Assembly (NCBI GenBank): GCA_038237475.1
Contig: JBBRYS010000005.1
Span: 248,001-312,000 of the forward strand
Length of the DNA stretch: 64,000 nt
Reading direction: 5' to 3'
DNA from: JAOAPY01 sp038237475
GTDB taxonomy: Bacteria > Acidobacteriota > Blastocatellia > Pyrinomonadales > Pyrinomonadaceae
Shown: positions 44,157 to 52,501 of the stretch, piece by piece
Position numbering within the stretch: position 1 is the stretch's first letter
Layout of the letters: every line of letters begins with the position of its first letter
Position numbers and translations under genes: made by a program
Notes under the pieces: model-generated
What the model saw: the letters and a program-made list of their open reading frames with translations, nothing else
What the model was told of the DNA's origin: nothing
Databases searched by the model: none

Positions 44157-45614
44157 ATGAAAACCTCCACCGCTCGTTTCGTTGCCGTCCTTCTGACAGT
44201 TCTTTTTTCCGTGCAATCAACCTGGGCTACCTGCGGTGGCGGTGGTGGCGGAGGCGTTGGAGGAATGTCCGGAGGTGGAGGCGGCGGCGCGAAACCGGAA
44301 GTCTATTTCGTCCCATGGAAAAACTGGACCGCCAGCGATCCGGCTCCCGCAGGGTTGGTGCTCTATTGGTTTCCGGCCAGCCAGGAGGAATTAAAGAAGT
44401 CGAGCTTGCTGAACTCGCGCCCGCTATCTTTGTATGCCGCGCAATGCATCTCGATGAAGGTGGCTGATTATCGGGTGCCGGAAGCGCAGAAGGTATTGGG
44501 CGGCGCCAAACCACCAGTTGCGGTCCTGGCTGCACCGGACGGGTCGGTCATCAACAAGGCCGAAGGCAAGAATAATTTTCTCAAGGTCGAGCAGGTTGAG
44601 AAATTGGTTGAGAGCGAGTTCAGGCAACGCGAGACTGCTCTCGAGGCGGAATTGAAAGAGGCGAGGGAGAAAACAAAAGCCGGGGATAATACTGCGGCCA
44701 TCAAGCTCTTTCAGGCCGTCGCCGGCGAAAAGTGCATGTTCCCCAAAAAGGCCAAAGAGGCCGCGAAGGAATTGAAAAAGCTGGGCGCCGGCGAGGTGGG
44801 TAGCATTCCTGAGTTCGCCCCGGTATTTGAAAAACAGAAGAGCGCTTTAATCGAGCGAACGATGAGGCAAGGGCTGCGAGCAGAGATCAATGCCCGCTAT
44901 CTCGCAGCGGAGAAGTTCTACCTCGCGGCGAGCAGAATGGATCCGGCGGATGCGACGCCACTGCGCTATCTTGGCGAACTCTATCGGCATCACATCGGCG
45001 ATTGGGACAAGGCGCGAGTCACCTTCGACGCCATTCTGGAGATGCCTGCTGATCCGCTGTCGCGGGCGGTCGCTTTACATGGTCTGGGAAAAATTACGAT
45101 TCATGAAGGTGAGTTCAAGCGAGGTCTGTCACTCATGGAACAGTCGATAGCGGAATTCCCGCTGGCGCTGACGTTCAGAAATCTCGCTGTGTATTGGAAC
45201 TCCGAAGGCGATGCGAAGAAAGCTAACGAGTACACGAAGCAGGCTTTGGCTTTGAATCCGAAGGACCCCTACAACGTCGTTTTTGCTGCTGTCTTCATGG
45301 CCGCCGGGGGCGAACAGGAAAAGGCGTTGAAAATCGCGCGCGCGCATATCAACTTGTTGCCGGCTTCGTACAACCTGGCAGGAATCTATGCGTTAGCCGG
45401 ACAACGTCAGCAGGCGCTGGCTCTGCTAAGGCGGCACTTCTATCGGTATGAACGCAATCAGGCAGTGCGTTCGAAAGAGATGATGGAAGCGCGCGTGGAT
45501 GCAGTGTTTGACTCTCTGCGTCAGGATCCAAAGTTCCTGGCTCTCACTAGTGGCGCTGATGGACACTTGCCGGTGCCGATGAAGGACATGAACGGCGCCC
45601 GCGAGAATAGATAA
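44157..45614 (+). CDS. Secreted TPR protein with Gly-rich N-terminus and thioredoxin-like domain
   Basis: 485 residues from the ATG at 44157, which starts the signal peptide MKTSTARFVAVLLTVLFSVQ; the longer frame start is unsupported. The mature protein opens with TCGGGGGGGVGGMSGGGGGG, then a domain at about 45-160 whose segment order (YFVPWKNWTASDP, VLYWFPASQEE, PPVAVLAAPDGSV) suggests a degenerate thioredoxin-like fold without CxxC. A coiled coil (about 160-200) and TPR units follow, for example DATPLRYLGELYRHHIGDWD, FRNLAVYWNSEGDAKKANEY and NLAGIYALAGQRQQALALLR. The role is unknown. The glycine tract immediately after a lone cysteine could mark a lipid- or surface-anchored form. Confidence 0.75.
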   Translation: MKTSTARFVAVLLTVLFSVQSTWATCGGGGGGGVGGMSGGGGGGAKPEVYFVPWKNWTASDPAPAGLVLYWFPASQEELKKSSLLNSRPLSLYAAQCISMKVADYRVPEAQKVLGGAKPPVAVLAAPDGSVINKAEGKNNFLKVEQVEKLVESEFRQRETALEAELKEAREKTKAGDNTAAIKLFQAVAGEKCMFPKKAKEAAKELKKLGAGEVGSIPEFAPVFEKQKSALIERTMRQGLRAEINARYLAAEKFYLAASRMDPADATPLRYLGELYRHHIGDWDKARVTFDAILEMPADPLSRAVALHGLGKITIHEGEFKRGLSLMEQSIAEFPLALTFRNLAVYWNSEGDAKKANEYTKQALALNPKDPYNVVFAAVFMAAGGEQEKALKIARAHINLLPASYNLAGIYALAGQRQQALALLRRHFYRYERNQAVRSKEMMEARVDAVFDSLRQDPKFLALTSGADGHLPVPMKDMNGARENR

Positions 45615-45766
45615 GTTTCTCAGTCGCGTTGTCCAACGTCGCATTCAGTGAGTGCTTTAGCGGACGACGAAAACATTTATCGGTGGACTCCCGCGGCATT
45701 GAGGTTGACGGCGAACAGAATCCAGGGAACTTATCTAAACGTCTTTAGCTGAATTCAGGAGACGCG

Positions 45767-46141
45767 TTAGCGAGGTTCGTCACACTCAATCTTCTGACCG
45801 GCGTACTCGATCTTGTAACGCTTGATCTTCGTATTCAGCGTGGTTAGCTTGACACCCAGCAAACTCGCCGCCTGAGTCTGGTTCCCATGAGTCCGGTCCA
45901 GGGCGATGCGAATAAGATCGATCTCGAATTGCCTCACTTCATCATGCAACCGCAGCTCATGGCTGGCCGGAGATAGTTGAGCGTTACCCAGGGACTCGAC
46001 CTCATTCAACACCTGCAGCGCAACTTCCCTGAGCGCGCTCAGGCGATGATCAAGCGTCGCCTCTCGCAGAAGCGTGGCCGCATGACCCCTGATCAAGGGA
46101 GACGCTTGTGTTTCCGCTCCCCAACTTCCAGCATTGCTCAT
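45767..46141 (-). CDS. Stand-alone Fis-type DNA-binding protein
   Basis: 124 residues from the ATG at 46141 (GGAG eight bases upstream); an upstream in-frame start is unlikely. The C-terminus is a Fis/NtrC-type helix-turn-helix: LIRIALDRTHGNQTQAASLL, then GVKLTTLNTKIKRYKIE. The N-terminal 75 residues are mostly helical and match neither the Fis beta-hairpin nor an AAA+ domain. It could be a nucleoid-type regulator or the surviving tail of a sigma-54 activator; the intact start and ribosome site favour a real small gene. It is divergent from the M28 peptidase gene. Confidence 0.75.
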   Translation of the reverse strand: MSNAGSWGAETQASPLIRGHAATLLREATLDHRLSALREVALQVLNEVESLGNAQLSPASHELRLHDEVRQFEIDLIRIALDRTHGNQTQAASLLGVKLTTLNTKIKRYKIEYAGQKIECDEPR

Positions 46142-46481
46142 TGTTGTTCTCCAGTGGGTGATATTCGGTAGGTGGCCATGGGAAATAGTCCCCTGGCAGG
46201 TGTCTGCCTCCAACTCATTTGTTGACATCAGGCTGTCGAACCAGTTGCCTGTCTTCTATTCAGTCCAGGGAGTTGGACCGTTCCCTTTTTCTGAGCAACG
46301 CTGCAGCAACGGTTTTCGGATCACGAAGTCGATTACTCTCAATCTATGTTCTCTTTACTCTCGCGCGCCCATTTAGTTCCCTTTTTTTCTCGCCTTCCCT
46401 CCGCAGCTGCTCTTTCCGCGCTCGCCACAGTGCTACAATCGCCCGCCCGGCAAATCAATCAGACCCAGCATCGGAGTACAC
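46142..46481. other. Divergent promoter region, no gene seen
   Basis: About 340 bases between the Fis-type gene and the M28 peptidase gene, pyrimidine-rich towards the peptidase (about 46340-46410). It presumably holds both promoters. No RNA or repeat of the families seen elsewhere was recognised. Confidence 0.4.
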
Positions 46482-47936
46482 ATGACCATGCGCCGCCCGC
46501 TTATGACGCGTTTCTTTGTTCTGGTTTTGGCGATCTCGATGCAGAGCGGTTTCGTGATGGGCCAGCGGCGCGCGCCGAGGGAAGTCATTCTTGAACGAAA
46601 CATTCGCGCGGAAATGAACTTCCTTGCCGGCGATGCGATGCAGGGGCGCGGCAGTGCTACAGGATTTGAACGGATTGCGGCGGAGTACATCGCCGCGCAG
46701 TTTCGGCAGGTCGGGCTTGAGCCGGCCGGGGACCAGGACGCTTCCGGAGCTCCCGGTTTCGTTCAGCGCGTGCCGCTGCAATCTCTTAAATACAAGGAGG
46801 CACCCGCGTTAACTGCCACGACGGGCGGCGCCACTCACCGCTGGGAGCATGGTCGCGATCTGCTGGTCTCGCTAATGCGTGGATCGCAAGTGAGCGGAGA
46901 TTTGCAGATCATCAACGCTGATGAGACTCCAGCCAGGGGTGCGTTTGTCGTAGTGAGAACTCCGTCGGATGCGACCCGTCAATCGCGTCAGGACATCACG
47001 AGACGAGCGCGTACCGCAGGGGCGGTGGCCATCGCGTTACTTGAGAATGAGGCGAACAAACAGATGCGTGAATCAGGCAAGGCGCGAATGCCGGAGTTGC
47101 CGCCTCGCTTCTCAAACGAAGGCGCCTCAGCTCGGGATAACGGCTTTGCGGCAATCACTCTGCGACCGGAAGCCTTCGCAGAATTGAGTGCCATACCGCC
47201 AGGCGCCAGGATTGATTTCGGCGCGCCCGTGCAGGCAGATGAGGCGGCAGCCACCTGGAACGCAGTGGGTATGATACGCGGAGCTGATCCAACGCTGTCG
47301 CGGCAGGCGATCTTTTTAAGCGCCCATCTTGACCATTTGGGTGTCGCCGACGAGGGCGCTGGCGGCGATTCTATTTTTAATGGCGCTGATGATGATGCCT
47401 CGGGATGTATCAGCGTAATGGAGCTGGCCCGCGTCCTCGCTGCCGGGCCACGGCCGAAGCGGACAATTTATTTTGTGTGCTTTGGCAGTGAGGAACGCGG
47501 AGGCTGGGGCGCGCAATACTTTGTTGCTCATGCACCAGTACCGCTCGACATGATGGTTGCCGATCTGAACTTTGAAATGCTGGGACGACCTGATGCAAAA
47601 GTAGCCGCGAACACACTCTGGTTCACGGGCTTTGATCGGTCGAACCTCGGAGCTGAACTCGCCCGCCGCGGCGCGCGGCTGGTGGCTGATCCGCACCCGG
47701 AACAGAATTTCTTCCAGCGATCAGACAACTATACTTTGGCACTACGGGGTGTCGTGGCCCATACAGTGTCAAGCTTTGGCTTGCACGCCGACTATCACCG
47801 GCCGAGCGATGAAGCCGCAAAGATTGATTTCGTCTTTATGACCAGCGCGATTAGTTCGCTGGTTGCCCCCGTGCGTTGGTTGGCCAACACATCATTCCGC
47901 CCGCACTGGCAACCCGGCAAAGCCCCGACCCGCTAA
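46482..47936 (+). CDS. M28 family metallopeptidase with PA domain, secreted
   Basis: 484 residues. N-terminal signal peptide (MTMRRPLMTRFFVLVLAISM). A protease-associated domain (about 95-215, with ALLENEANKQMRESG) precedes the co-catalytic two-zinc domain. Its ligand-bearing segments are LSAHLDHLG, FNGADDDASGCISVMELARV, CFGSEERGGWGAQYFV and the late HTVSSFGLHADYHRPSD, which together give the full M28 set. It is an aminopeptidase-type exopeptidase. CGGAG lies just before the ATG. Confidence 0.93.
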   Translation: MTMRRPLMTRFFVLVLAISMQSGFVMGQRRAPREVILERNIRAEMNFLAGDAMQGRGSATGFERIAAEYIAAQFRQVGLEPAGDQDASGAPGFVQRVPLQSLKYKEAPALTATTGGATHRWEHGRDLLVSLMRGSQVSGDLQIINADETPARGAFVVVRTPSDATRQSRQDITRRARTAGAVAIALLENEANKQMRESGKARMPELPPRFSNEGASARDNGFAAITLRPEAFAELSAIPPGARIDFGAPVQADEAAATWNAVGMIRGADPTLSRQAIFLSAHLDHLGVADEGAGGDSIFNGADDDASGCISVMELARVLAAGPRPKRTIYFVCFGSEERGGWGAQYFVAHAPVPLDMMVADLNFEMLGRPDAKVAANTLWFTGFDRSNLGAELARRGARLVADPHPEQNFFQRSDNYTLALRGVVAHTVSSFGLHADYHRPSDEAAKIDFVFMTSAISSLVAPVRWLANTSFRPHWQPGKAPTR

Positions 47937-47970
47937 CAGGTGTTCAGAGTACCGCCTTTAGGCGGGCTTT
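47937..47970. repeat. Inverted copy of the module at 4507-4535
   Basis: Bases 47940-47968 equal the reverse complement of 4507-4535 with one mismatch. The core CCGCC-TTTA-GGCGG is itself a hairpin. It lies right after the M28 peptidase stop codon, between convergent genes. Confidence 0.8.
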
Positions 47971-47991
47971 GACATCCCGCTATTTGGCTCC

Positions 47992-49011
47992 CTACTTCTT
48001 CGATAGGACTACCTGCTGAATCGTTGGGGGCAGCGGGTGAATTTCGCTGTGCGTAAATCCCGCGTTGGCCGCCATTCGATCCAACTCAGCAAAGGTATAG
48101 GCATCGCCGTTCGGCGTGCTTCCCAACATCATCAGGCTGAACCCGGCTGCCTCTGGAGGCGAAATGCGATCGTCATTCGGCACAAATTCCAGCGTGACCG
48201 CCCGGCCACCATCTGCCAGGGCTGCATGGACCTTCCGCAGCAAAGTCTCGTTAGTAGCGGGATCGAAGTGATGCAGAAAGTTTGTCAATAGCACAATGTC
48301 ATAGCCACTGCCAAAGTCGACATCGAAGGCACTGCCGGCAATAGTGCTGTAGCGATCGCTCACGCCTGCTTTCGCCGCATTCTCCTTCGCTACTTCCAAC
48401 ACATTAGACCAATCAAGCGCCACAATCTCTACGTTGGGATTTCGCTTTGCAAAAGCGAGCCCGAACAGCCCGTGGCCGGCGGCAATATCCAGGATCTTCA
48501 ATTTTTGATCGGCGTCTTTGTCGACCAGATGGGCAATCAATTGTGCCGGCATTGCCATCATCGCACCCATCGCACGCGCGAACTTAACCCAGATCGGGTT
48601 TTCGGGGGCCACTGTGCCCTCCTCCGGAATCACAGTGCCACCCTTTCTGACTGCCGCCGCCAGATCGTTGAATCCAGCCGTCAGTTCCGGGGACAACAGG
48701 AACTCAGTCATACCGCCGAGATAGGCGGGCGAATGCTTATTGAGAAAAACTGTTGAATCCTGAGTCAGACTGTAACGAAGTCCATCTTTCTTGAGAAAGC
48801 CCATGATGCAGAGGTAGTCGCAGAGGATGCGCAGGCCGCGTTCGGACGCGTTGCAGTGACGGGCCATTTCAGCGACGGTAGCTTTGTCCTCCGCGATCGC
48901 TGTGAAAACCTCAAGCTCAATTGCAGCTCGCAACGCTTCACTCTGCTGGTAAGCGTTGATGGTCTGGAAAAAGAGTTGGGGAGTTGGTTGCTGTGTTACC
49001 GGACTTGACAT
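47992..49011 (-). CDS. SAM-dependent O-methyltransferase (plant COMT / acetylserotonin type)
   Basis: 339 residues. An N-terminal dimerisation winged-helix domain (SEALRAAIELEVFTAIAEDK, ASERGLRILCDYLCIMGFLK) precedes a Rossmann methyltransferase with motif I ILDIAAGHGLFGLAFA (about 172-187), VALDWS for motif II, FDVDFGSGYDIVLLTNFLHHFD, and motif near GGRAVTLEFVPND. It transfers a methyl group from SAM to a hydroxyl of a small molecule; the acceptor is unknown and no biosynthetic partners are nearby. AAAGGAG lies ten bases before the ATG. Confidence 0.9.
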   Translation of the reverse strand: MSSPVTQQPTPQLFFQTINAYQQSEALRAAIELEVFTAIAEDKATVAEMARHCNASERGLRILCDYLCIMGFLKKDGLRYSLTQDSTVFLNKHSPAYLGGMTEFLLSPELTAGFNDLAAAVRKGGTVIPEEGTVAPENPIWVKFARAMGAMMAMPAQLIAHLVDKDADQKLKILDIAAGHGLFGLAFAKRNPNVEIVALDWSNVLEVAKENAAKAGVSDRYSTIAGSAFDVDFGSGYDIVLLTNFLHHFDPATNETLLRKVHAALADGGRAVTLEFVPNDDRISPPEAAGFSLMMLGSTPNGDAYTFAELDRMAANAGFTHSEIHPLPPTIQQVVLSKK

Positions 49012-49037
49012 TGATTAATGCTCCTTTGGAAGAAAGT

Positions 49038-49066
49038 ATTTAATCCGCAGATTATACCGATTACGA
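49038..49066. repeat. GATTACA-type repeat, single arm
   Basis: A lone arm (AATCCGCAGATTATACCGAT and flank) upstream of the methyltransferase gene; no matching right arm is nearby. Confidence 0.6.
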
Positions 49067-49105
49067 GTCTTCCTAACATCGCGCCGACTCTGCGTTATCC
49101 CGAAT

Positions 49106-49541
49106 TTATGCTGCCGGCAAGCCGTGGCGCGCGATCATCTCCATCTGCTCAGAAAAACGATCCAGCTCGTTCAGCGTCGTGTAGACATTCGGTGTGATCC
49201 GAATGCCCTGGAACTCTTCGTGAATGAGAGGCGTCGTAAAAATGTGGTGCTTGCTGAAGAGATAGCTGCCAATCGCGCTCGGATTCAAGCCTTCGATTTG
49301 TACGTTGGCGATGGCGCAGGACCGTTCCTCGCGTTACCGAGAAAGAATTCTGAATCACGGCCCAGTAATCTTCGTCCATGGCCACCTGCTGCGGTGTCAG
49401 GTGAGCAACGCTTTTTGTCGCTGCCTGTACCTCCCGCAACAGCGAAGCAATCGTCGCCGAAGATAGCGCAGCCAGTCCCAGGCCCGAGCCGGCCTGCGCA
49501 AGAAAATTCCGTCTGGTCGTCTCGGAATGTTGTCTCATCAT
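49106..49541 (-). pseudogene. Internally deleted class V aminotransferase-like gene with Tat signal
   Basis: The 5' part encodes a Tat signal (TTRRNFLAQAGSGLGLAALS) and the start of a mature domain (MDEDYWAVIQNSFSVTR) as in exported PLP-dependent class V aminotransferases (isopenicillin-N-epimerase type). The 3' part, in a different frame from about 49325 down, reads ANVQIEGLNPSAIGSYLF and FQGIRITPNVYTTLNELDRF, the C-terminal end of the same family. Some 300 or more residues between, including the PLP lysine, are missing and the frame is broken. It lies 33 nt downstream of the amidohydrolase gene. Confidence 0.8.
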
Positions 49542-49574
49542 GCCATCCTTCACCGAACCGCCGCCGGGCTCGGG

Positions 49575-51254
49575 TCACTTCCCTTCGTAGACCACCTCGC
49601 CGCCGATAATGGTCATCACACAATGCGTTTTCAATATCTCAGCCTCAGGAATTTTCATGATGTCGGCGGACAGCACGGTGAAGTCAGCGAGCTTGCCGAT
49701 CTCGATCGAGCCGCGCAGGTGCTCTTCAAATGCCGCATAAGCCGCCCAACTGGTAAACATTCTGAGCGCCTGTTCACGGGTCGCTGCTTCCTCCGGATGC
49801 CAGCCCTCTCCCGTAAAACCTTTCATGTCTTTGCGTGCGACGGCGGCATAGAATTCGATCATCGGTTCCCCTCTCTCGACCGGCGCGTCCGAACCGCCCG
49901 CTATGGGAGATCCGCTTTTGATCAAGCTATGCCAGGCGTACGCGCCGGCCAAACGCTTGAGACCCAGGCGGCTGGGTGCGAAGTGCAGATCGCCAATCGC
50001 ATGCGAAGGCTGCATCGAAGGGATCACACCTAAAGCGGCGAACCGGGGAATGTCAATCGGGTTGATAATCTGCGAATGTTCATCGCGCCAGCGCGGCTCG
50101 CGCACCTTCCGCTCTTCCGGCGGCACAGCCTTGAGAGCCCTTTCGTACTCGTCGAGGATAAAACGGTTGGCACGATCCCCAATCGCATGAGTCTCAATCT
50201 GAATCCCCTTGCGCAGAGCTTCCAAAAGCAGCGGCCTGAGATCGTTTTCCTTGATGGTGAGAAATCCTGACGTCTCGGGCGCATCAGAGTAGGGATCGAG
50301 CAAGGCAGCGCTGCGCGAACCCAGCGAACCATCAGCGTAGAGCTTGATGGAACGCACGGTCAGGCGGTTGCCGAAGGCGCCGATGATTGGCCCTTCCTGC
50401 ATTAGCCGCTGCGCGTCCGGGCCGGGGCCCGACAGCGCTTTGTAGATGCGCAGCCTAATCTTCCCTGCGCCGTAAAGCTTCTTGAAGATCTCTACATCCT
50501 CATAACTGCCGCCCGGGTCTCCGATCTGACACCAACCGAGTTCTATATCGCGCTTCACTCCGAGGACCACCGCCCGCTCTTCGTCCTCAGGCGAGGTTGG
50601 GGGCAGATGGCGCCGTACCAACCCCTGGGCTGCATCCAGCAGCATCCCATTGGGTTCGCCGCTTTTGTCTTTTGAGATCTCACCGCCAAATGGATTCGCT
50701 GTGTTGCGGCCGAGGCCGGCAATCTTCAGCGCCGCACTGTTGACTACCGTGCCGTGCCCGTCAGCGCGCGTAAGGATGACAGGATTGTCAGGAGCGATCT
50801 TGTCGAGATCCCAGCGGGTGGGAAATACCTGCGGCGTCCAGAACGTTTCAATCCAGCCACGACCGGTAACCCACTCGCCCGGCTTCGCCTGCGCAACGCC
50901 TGCCTTAACTTTGGCAAGGAAGTCCGCGAGGCTGGTGACTCCCTCGAGATTCAAAGTCATTTCGCGAAAACCCACCCCGGAAAGATGGTGATGAGCGTCG
51001 GTCAAACCCGGCACAACTGTGCGGCCATGAAGATCCACAACCCGCGTGCCTTTGCCTACATATGCCTGGGCCGCAGCAGAAGAACCAACAAAGACAATGC
51101 GGTCTCCTTTGATCGCAACGGCTTCCGCATGCGCCTGCTTCTCATTGACGGTGTAGACATTGCCATTCTTCAGCACGAGATCGGCAGGTTCAGGTTTTGG
51201 TGTGGCGAACAAGCCAAGCAGCAGAATGCTCAGCGAAGCTAGCATGGTTTTCAT
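49575..51254 (-). CDS. Amidohydrolase family protein (YtcJ-like, Amidohydro_3), secreted
   Basis: 559 residues. A short signal peptide (MKTMLASLSILLLGLFATPK), then the composite beta-sandwich and TIM barrel: metal ligands in VPGLTDAHHHLSG, later barrel segments THAIGDRANRFILDEYE and SGSPIAGGSDAPVE, and the family ending KLADFTVLSADI. Metal-dependent hydrolysis of an amide or similar bond; YtcJ-like proteins have few known substrates. AAGGAC precedes the ATG. The broken aminotransferase gene follows it, so the pair may once have worked together on an amino-acid derivative. Confidence 0.9.
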   Translation of the reverse strand: MKTMLASLSILLLGLFATPKPEPADLVLKNGNVYTVNEKQAHAEAVAIKGDRIVFVGSSAAAQAYVGKGTRVVDLHGRTVVPGLTDAHHHLSGVGFREMTLNLEGVTSLADFLAKVKAGVAQAKPGEWVTGRGWIETFWTPQVFPTRWDLDKIAPDNPVILTRADGHGTVVNSAALKIAGLGRNTANPFGGEISKDKSGEPNGMLLDAAQGLVRRHLPPTSPEDEERAVVLGVKRDIELGWCQIGDPGGSYEDVEIFKKLYGAGKIRLRIYKALSGPGPDAQRLMQEGPIIGAFGNRLTVRSIKLYADGSLGSRSAALLDPYSDAPETSGFLTIKENDLRPLLLEALRKGIQIETHAIGDRANRFILDEYERALKAVPPEERKVREPRWRDEHSQIINPIDIPRFAALGVIPSMQPSHAIGDLHFAPSRLGLKRLAGAYAWHSLIKSGSPIAGGSDAPVERGEPMIEFYAAVARKDMKGFTGEGWHPEEAATREQALRMFTSWAAYAAFEEHLRGSIEIGKLADFTVLSADIMKIPEAEILKTHCVMTIIGGEVVYEGK

Positions 51255-51452
51255 GATAGTCCTTAGTTAACGAAAGCCTTCTGGAATGGAAAACAATGGA
51301 GTTATATCACAGCGCGGCGTTTCTCAAATACCCTGGGATGCTGCTCAGTGATTTCACGAGTTTTAATTGCCTCGCCCTGATCACAATGCATATGAGCGGC
51401 ACCCGCTCTATAATCCAACCACCAAATTCAAATTGAATGACAAGGCGGATAC

Positions 51453-52124
51453 ATGAATATTGAGACATTGGATCTGATGACAACGAATGGCGCTACCACG
51501 GCTTACGTGGCGCGGCCAAATAATGAGGTTTCGGCCGCCGTTCTTTTGATACAGGAATATTGGGGCATTAACGATCACATTCGCGATCTCGCCGGTCGTT
51601 TCGCGAACGAAGGATACCTGTGTGTAGCACCCGACCTCTACCGGGGCCGCCTCGCCAGGGATCCCAAAGAAGCTGCCGCAATGATGGCTGCGCTGGCGAT
51701 TGAGGACGGGATGGAAACGATTCGCAAAGCCATGGAAGCTGCGACGGAAACATGCGGCGTAAAAAAGTTCGGCATCATTGGCTTTTGCATGGGCGGCACG
51801 TTCGCCTTGCGCGCTGCGTGCGAGATTGATGAGTTGGCGTCGGCCGCTGCTTTCTATGGAGATATTCCCAGCGAATCAGTGCTGGCTAACTTGAAGGTTC
51901 CCACGTTGTTTGTGGTGGCCAGTCGCGATACCTGGATCACACCAGAAAAAGCAGACGAAGTAAGAGACGCAGCGAGCAAATATCATTTGCCGGTTGAGGT
52001 AGTCAGCTACGAAGCGGATCACGCATTCTTCAACGACATGCGCCCCGCAGTTTATGACGCTGAAGCTTCCAATGATTCGTGGCAGAGAGTGCTCGACCTC
52101 TTTAAAAGAAATTTGCCTCGGTAA
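51453..52124 (+). CDS. Dienelactone hydrolase family protein
   Basis: 223 residues, the usual family length. Catalytic residues visible are Cys112 in GFCMGG, Asp159 in ASRDTWIT and His190 in EADHAFFND, with Glu35 in LIQEYWG, which in DLH activates the cysteine. A complete alpha/beta-hydrolase fold with an intact Cys-Asp-His triad. It acts on dienelactone or related cyclic esters in the cytoplasm; no aromatic-degradation genes surround it, so the physiological substrate is open. Confidence 0.92.
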   Translation: MNIETLDLMTTNGATTAYVARPNNEVSAAVLLIQEYWGINDHIRDLAGRFANEGYLCVAPDLYRGRLARDPKEAAAMMAALAIEDGMETIRKAMEAATETCGVKKFGIIGFCMGGTFALRAACEIDELASAAAFYGDIPSESVLANLKVPTLFVVASRDTWITPEKADEVRDAASKYHLPVEVVSYEADHAFFNDMRPAVYDAEASNDSWQRVLDLFKRNLPR

Positions 52125-52159
52125 TATACGTGCTTCATTTCCCACAGGTCACATAGTTT

Positions 52160-52440
52160 TCTAAATCCCCTCAGCGTGCGCTGGGGATCGTTCAGTTCCA
52201 ACCTAAGGGGTGTGGCCAAGCAGTCCGAGCGGACGCATGATAATAGCCCAGCAGTTCACTGCTGGGGATAGGCGCGCGATGACTCGTAGTCCGTGAAGCG
52301 GCACGGCTGAACTGATTTTGCACGTGCACCTTTCAGTCGTCCGTCACACGGACTTACTCTCGGGTGCCGCTATGGTCCCAGGGATAAATCGCTGGGCTAT
52401 TTTCAGTAGTCCGCTAAACGCGGACTTAAGGGGATTCTAA
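52160..52440. repeat. Two repeat families in the DLH/PfkB spacer
   Basis: First a CCCAGCG-type hairpin with GATCGTTCAGTTCCAACCTA (about 52165-52206). Then a long CAGCAG/GTCCG palindrome: CCCAGCAG-TTCA-CTGCTGGG near 52248-52267, GTCCGTGAAGCGG near 52290, TCCGTCACACGGAC near 52341, a CCCAGGGATAAATCGCTGGG module near 52378, and GTCCGCTAAACGCGGAC near 52411. The region lies between convergent genes. Confidence 0.72.
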
Positions 52441-52501
52441 CGTACTGCGTGTTCGTCGAGGATCTGAATCATCCCCCGGCTTACGCCGGCGGGATTAGCG
52501 A

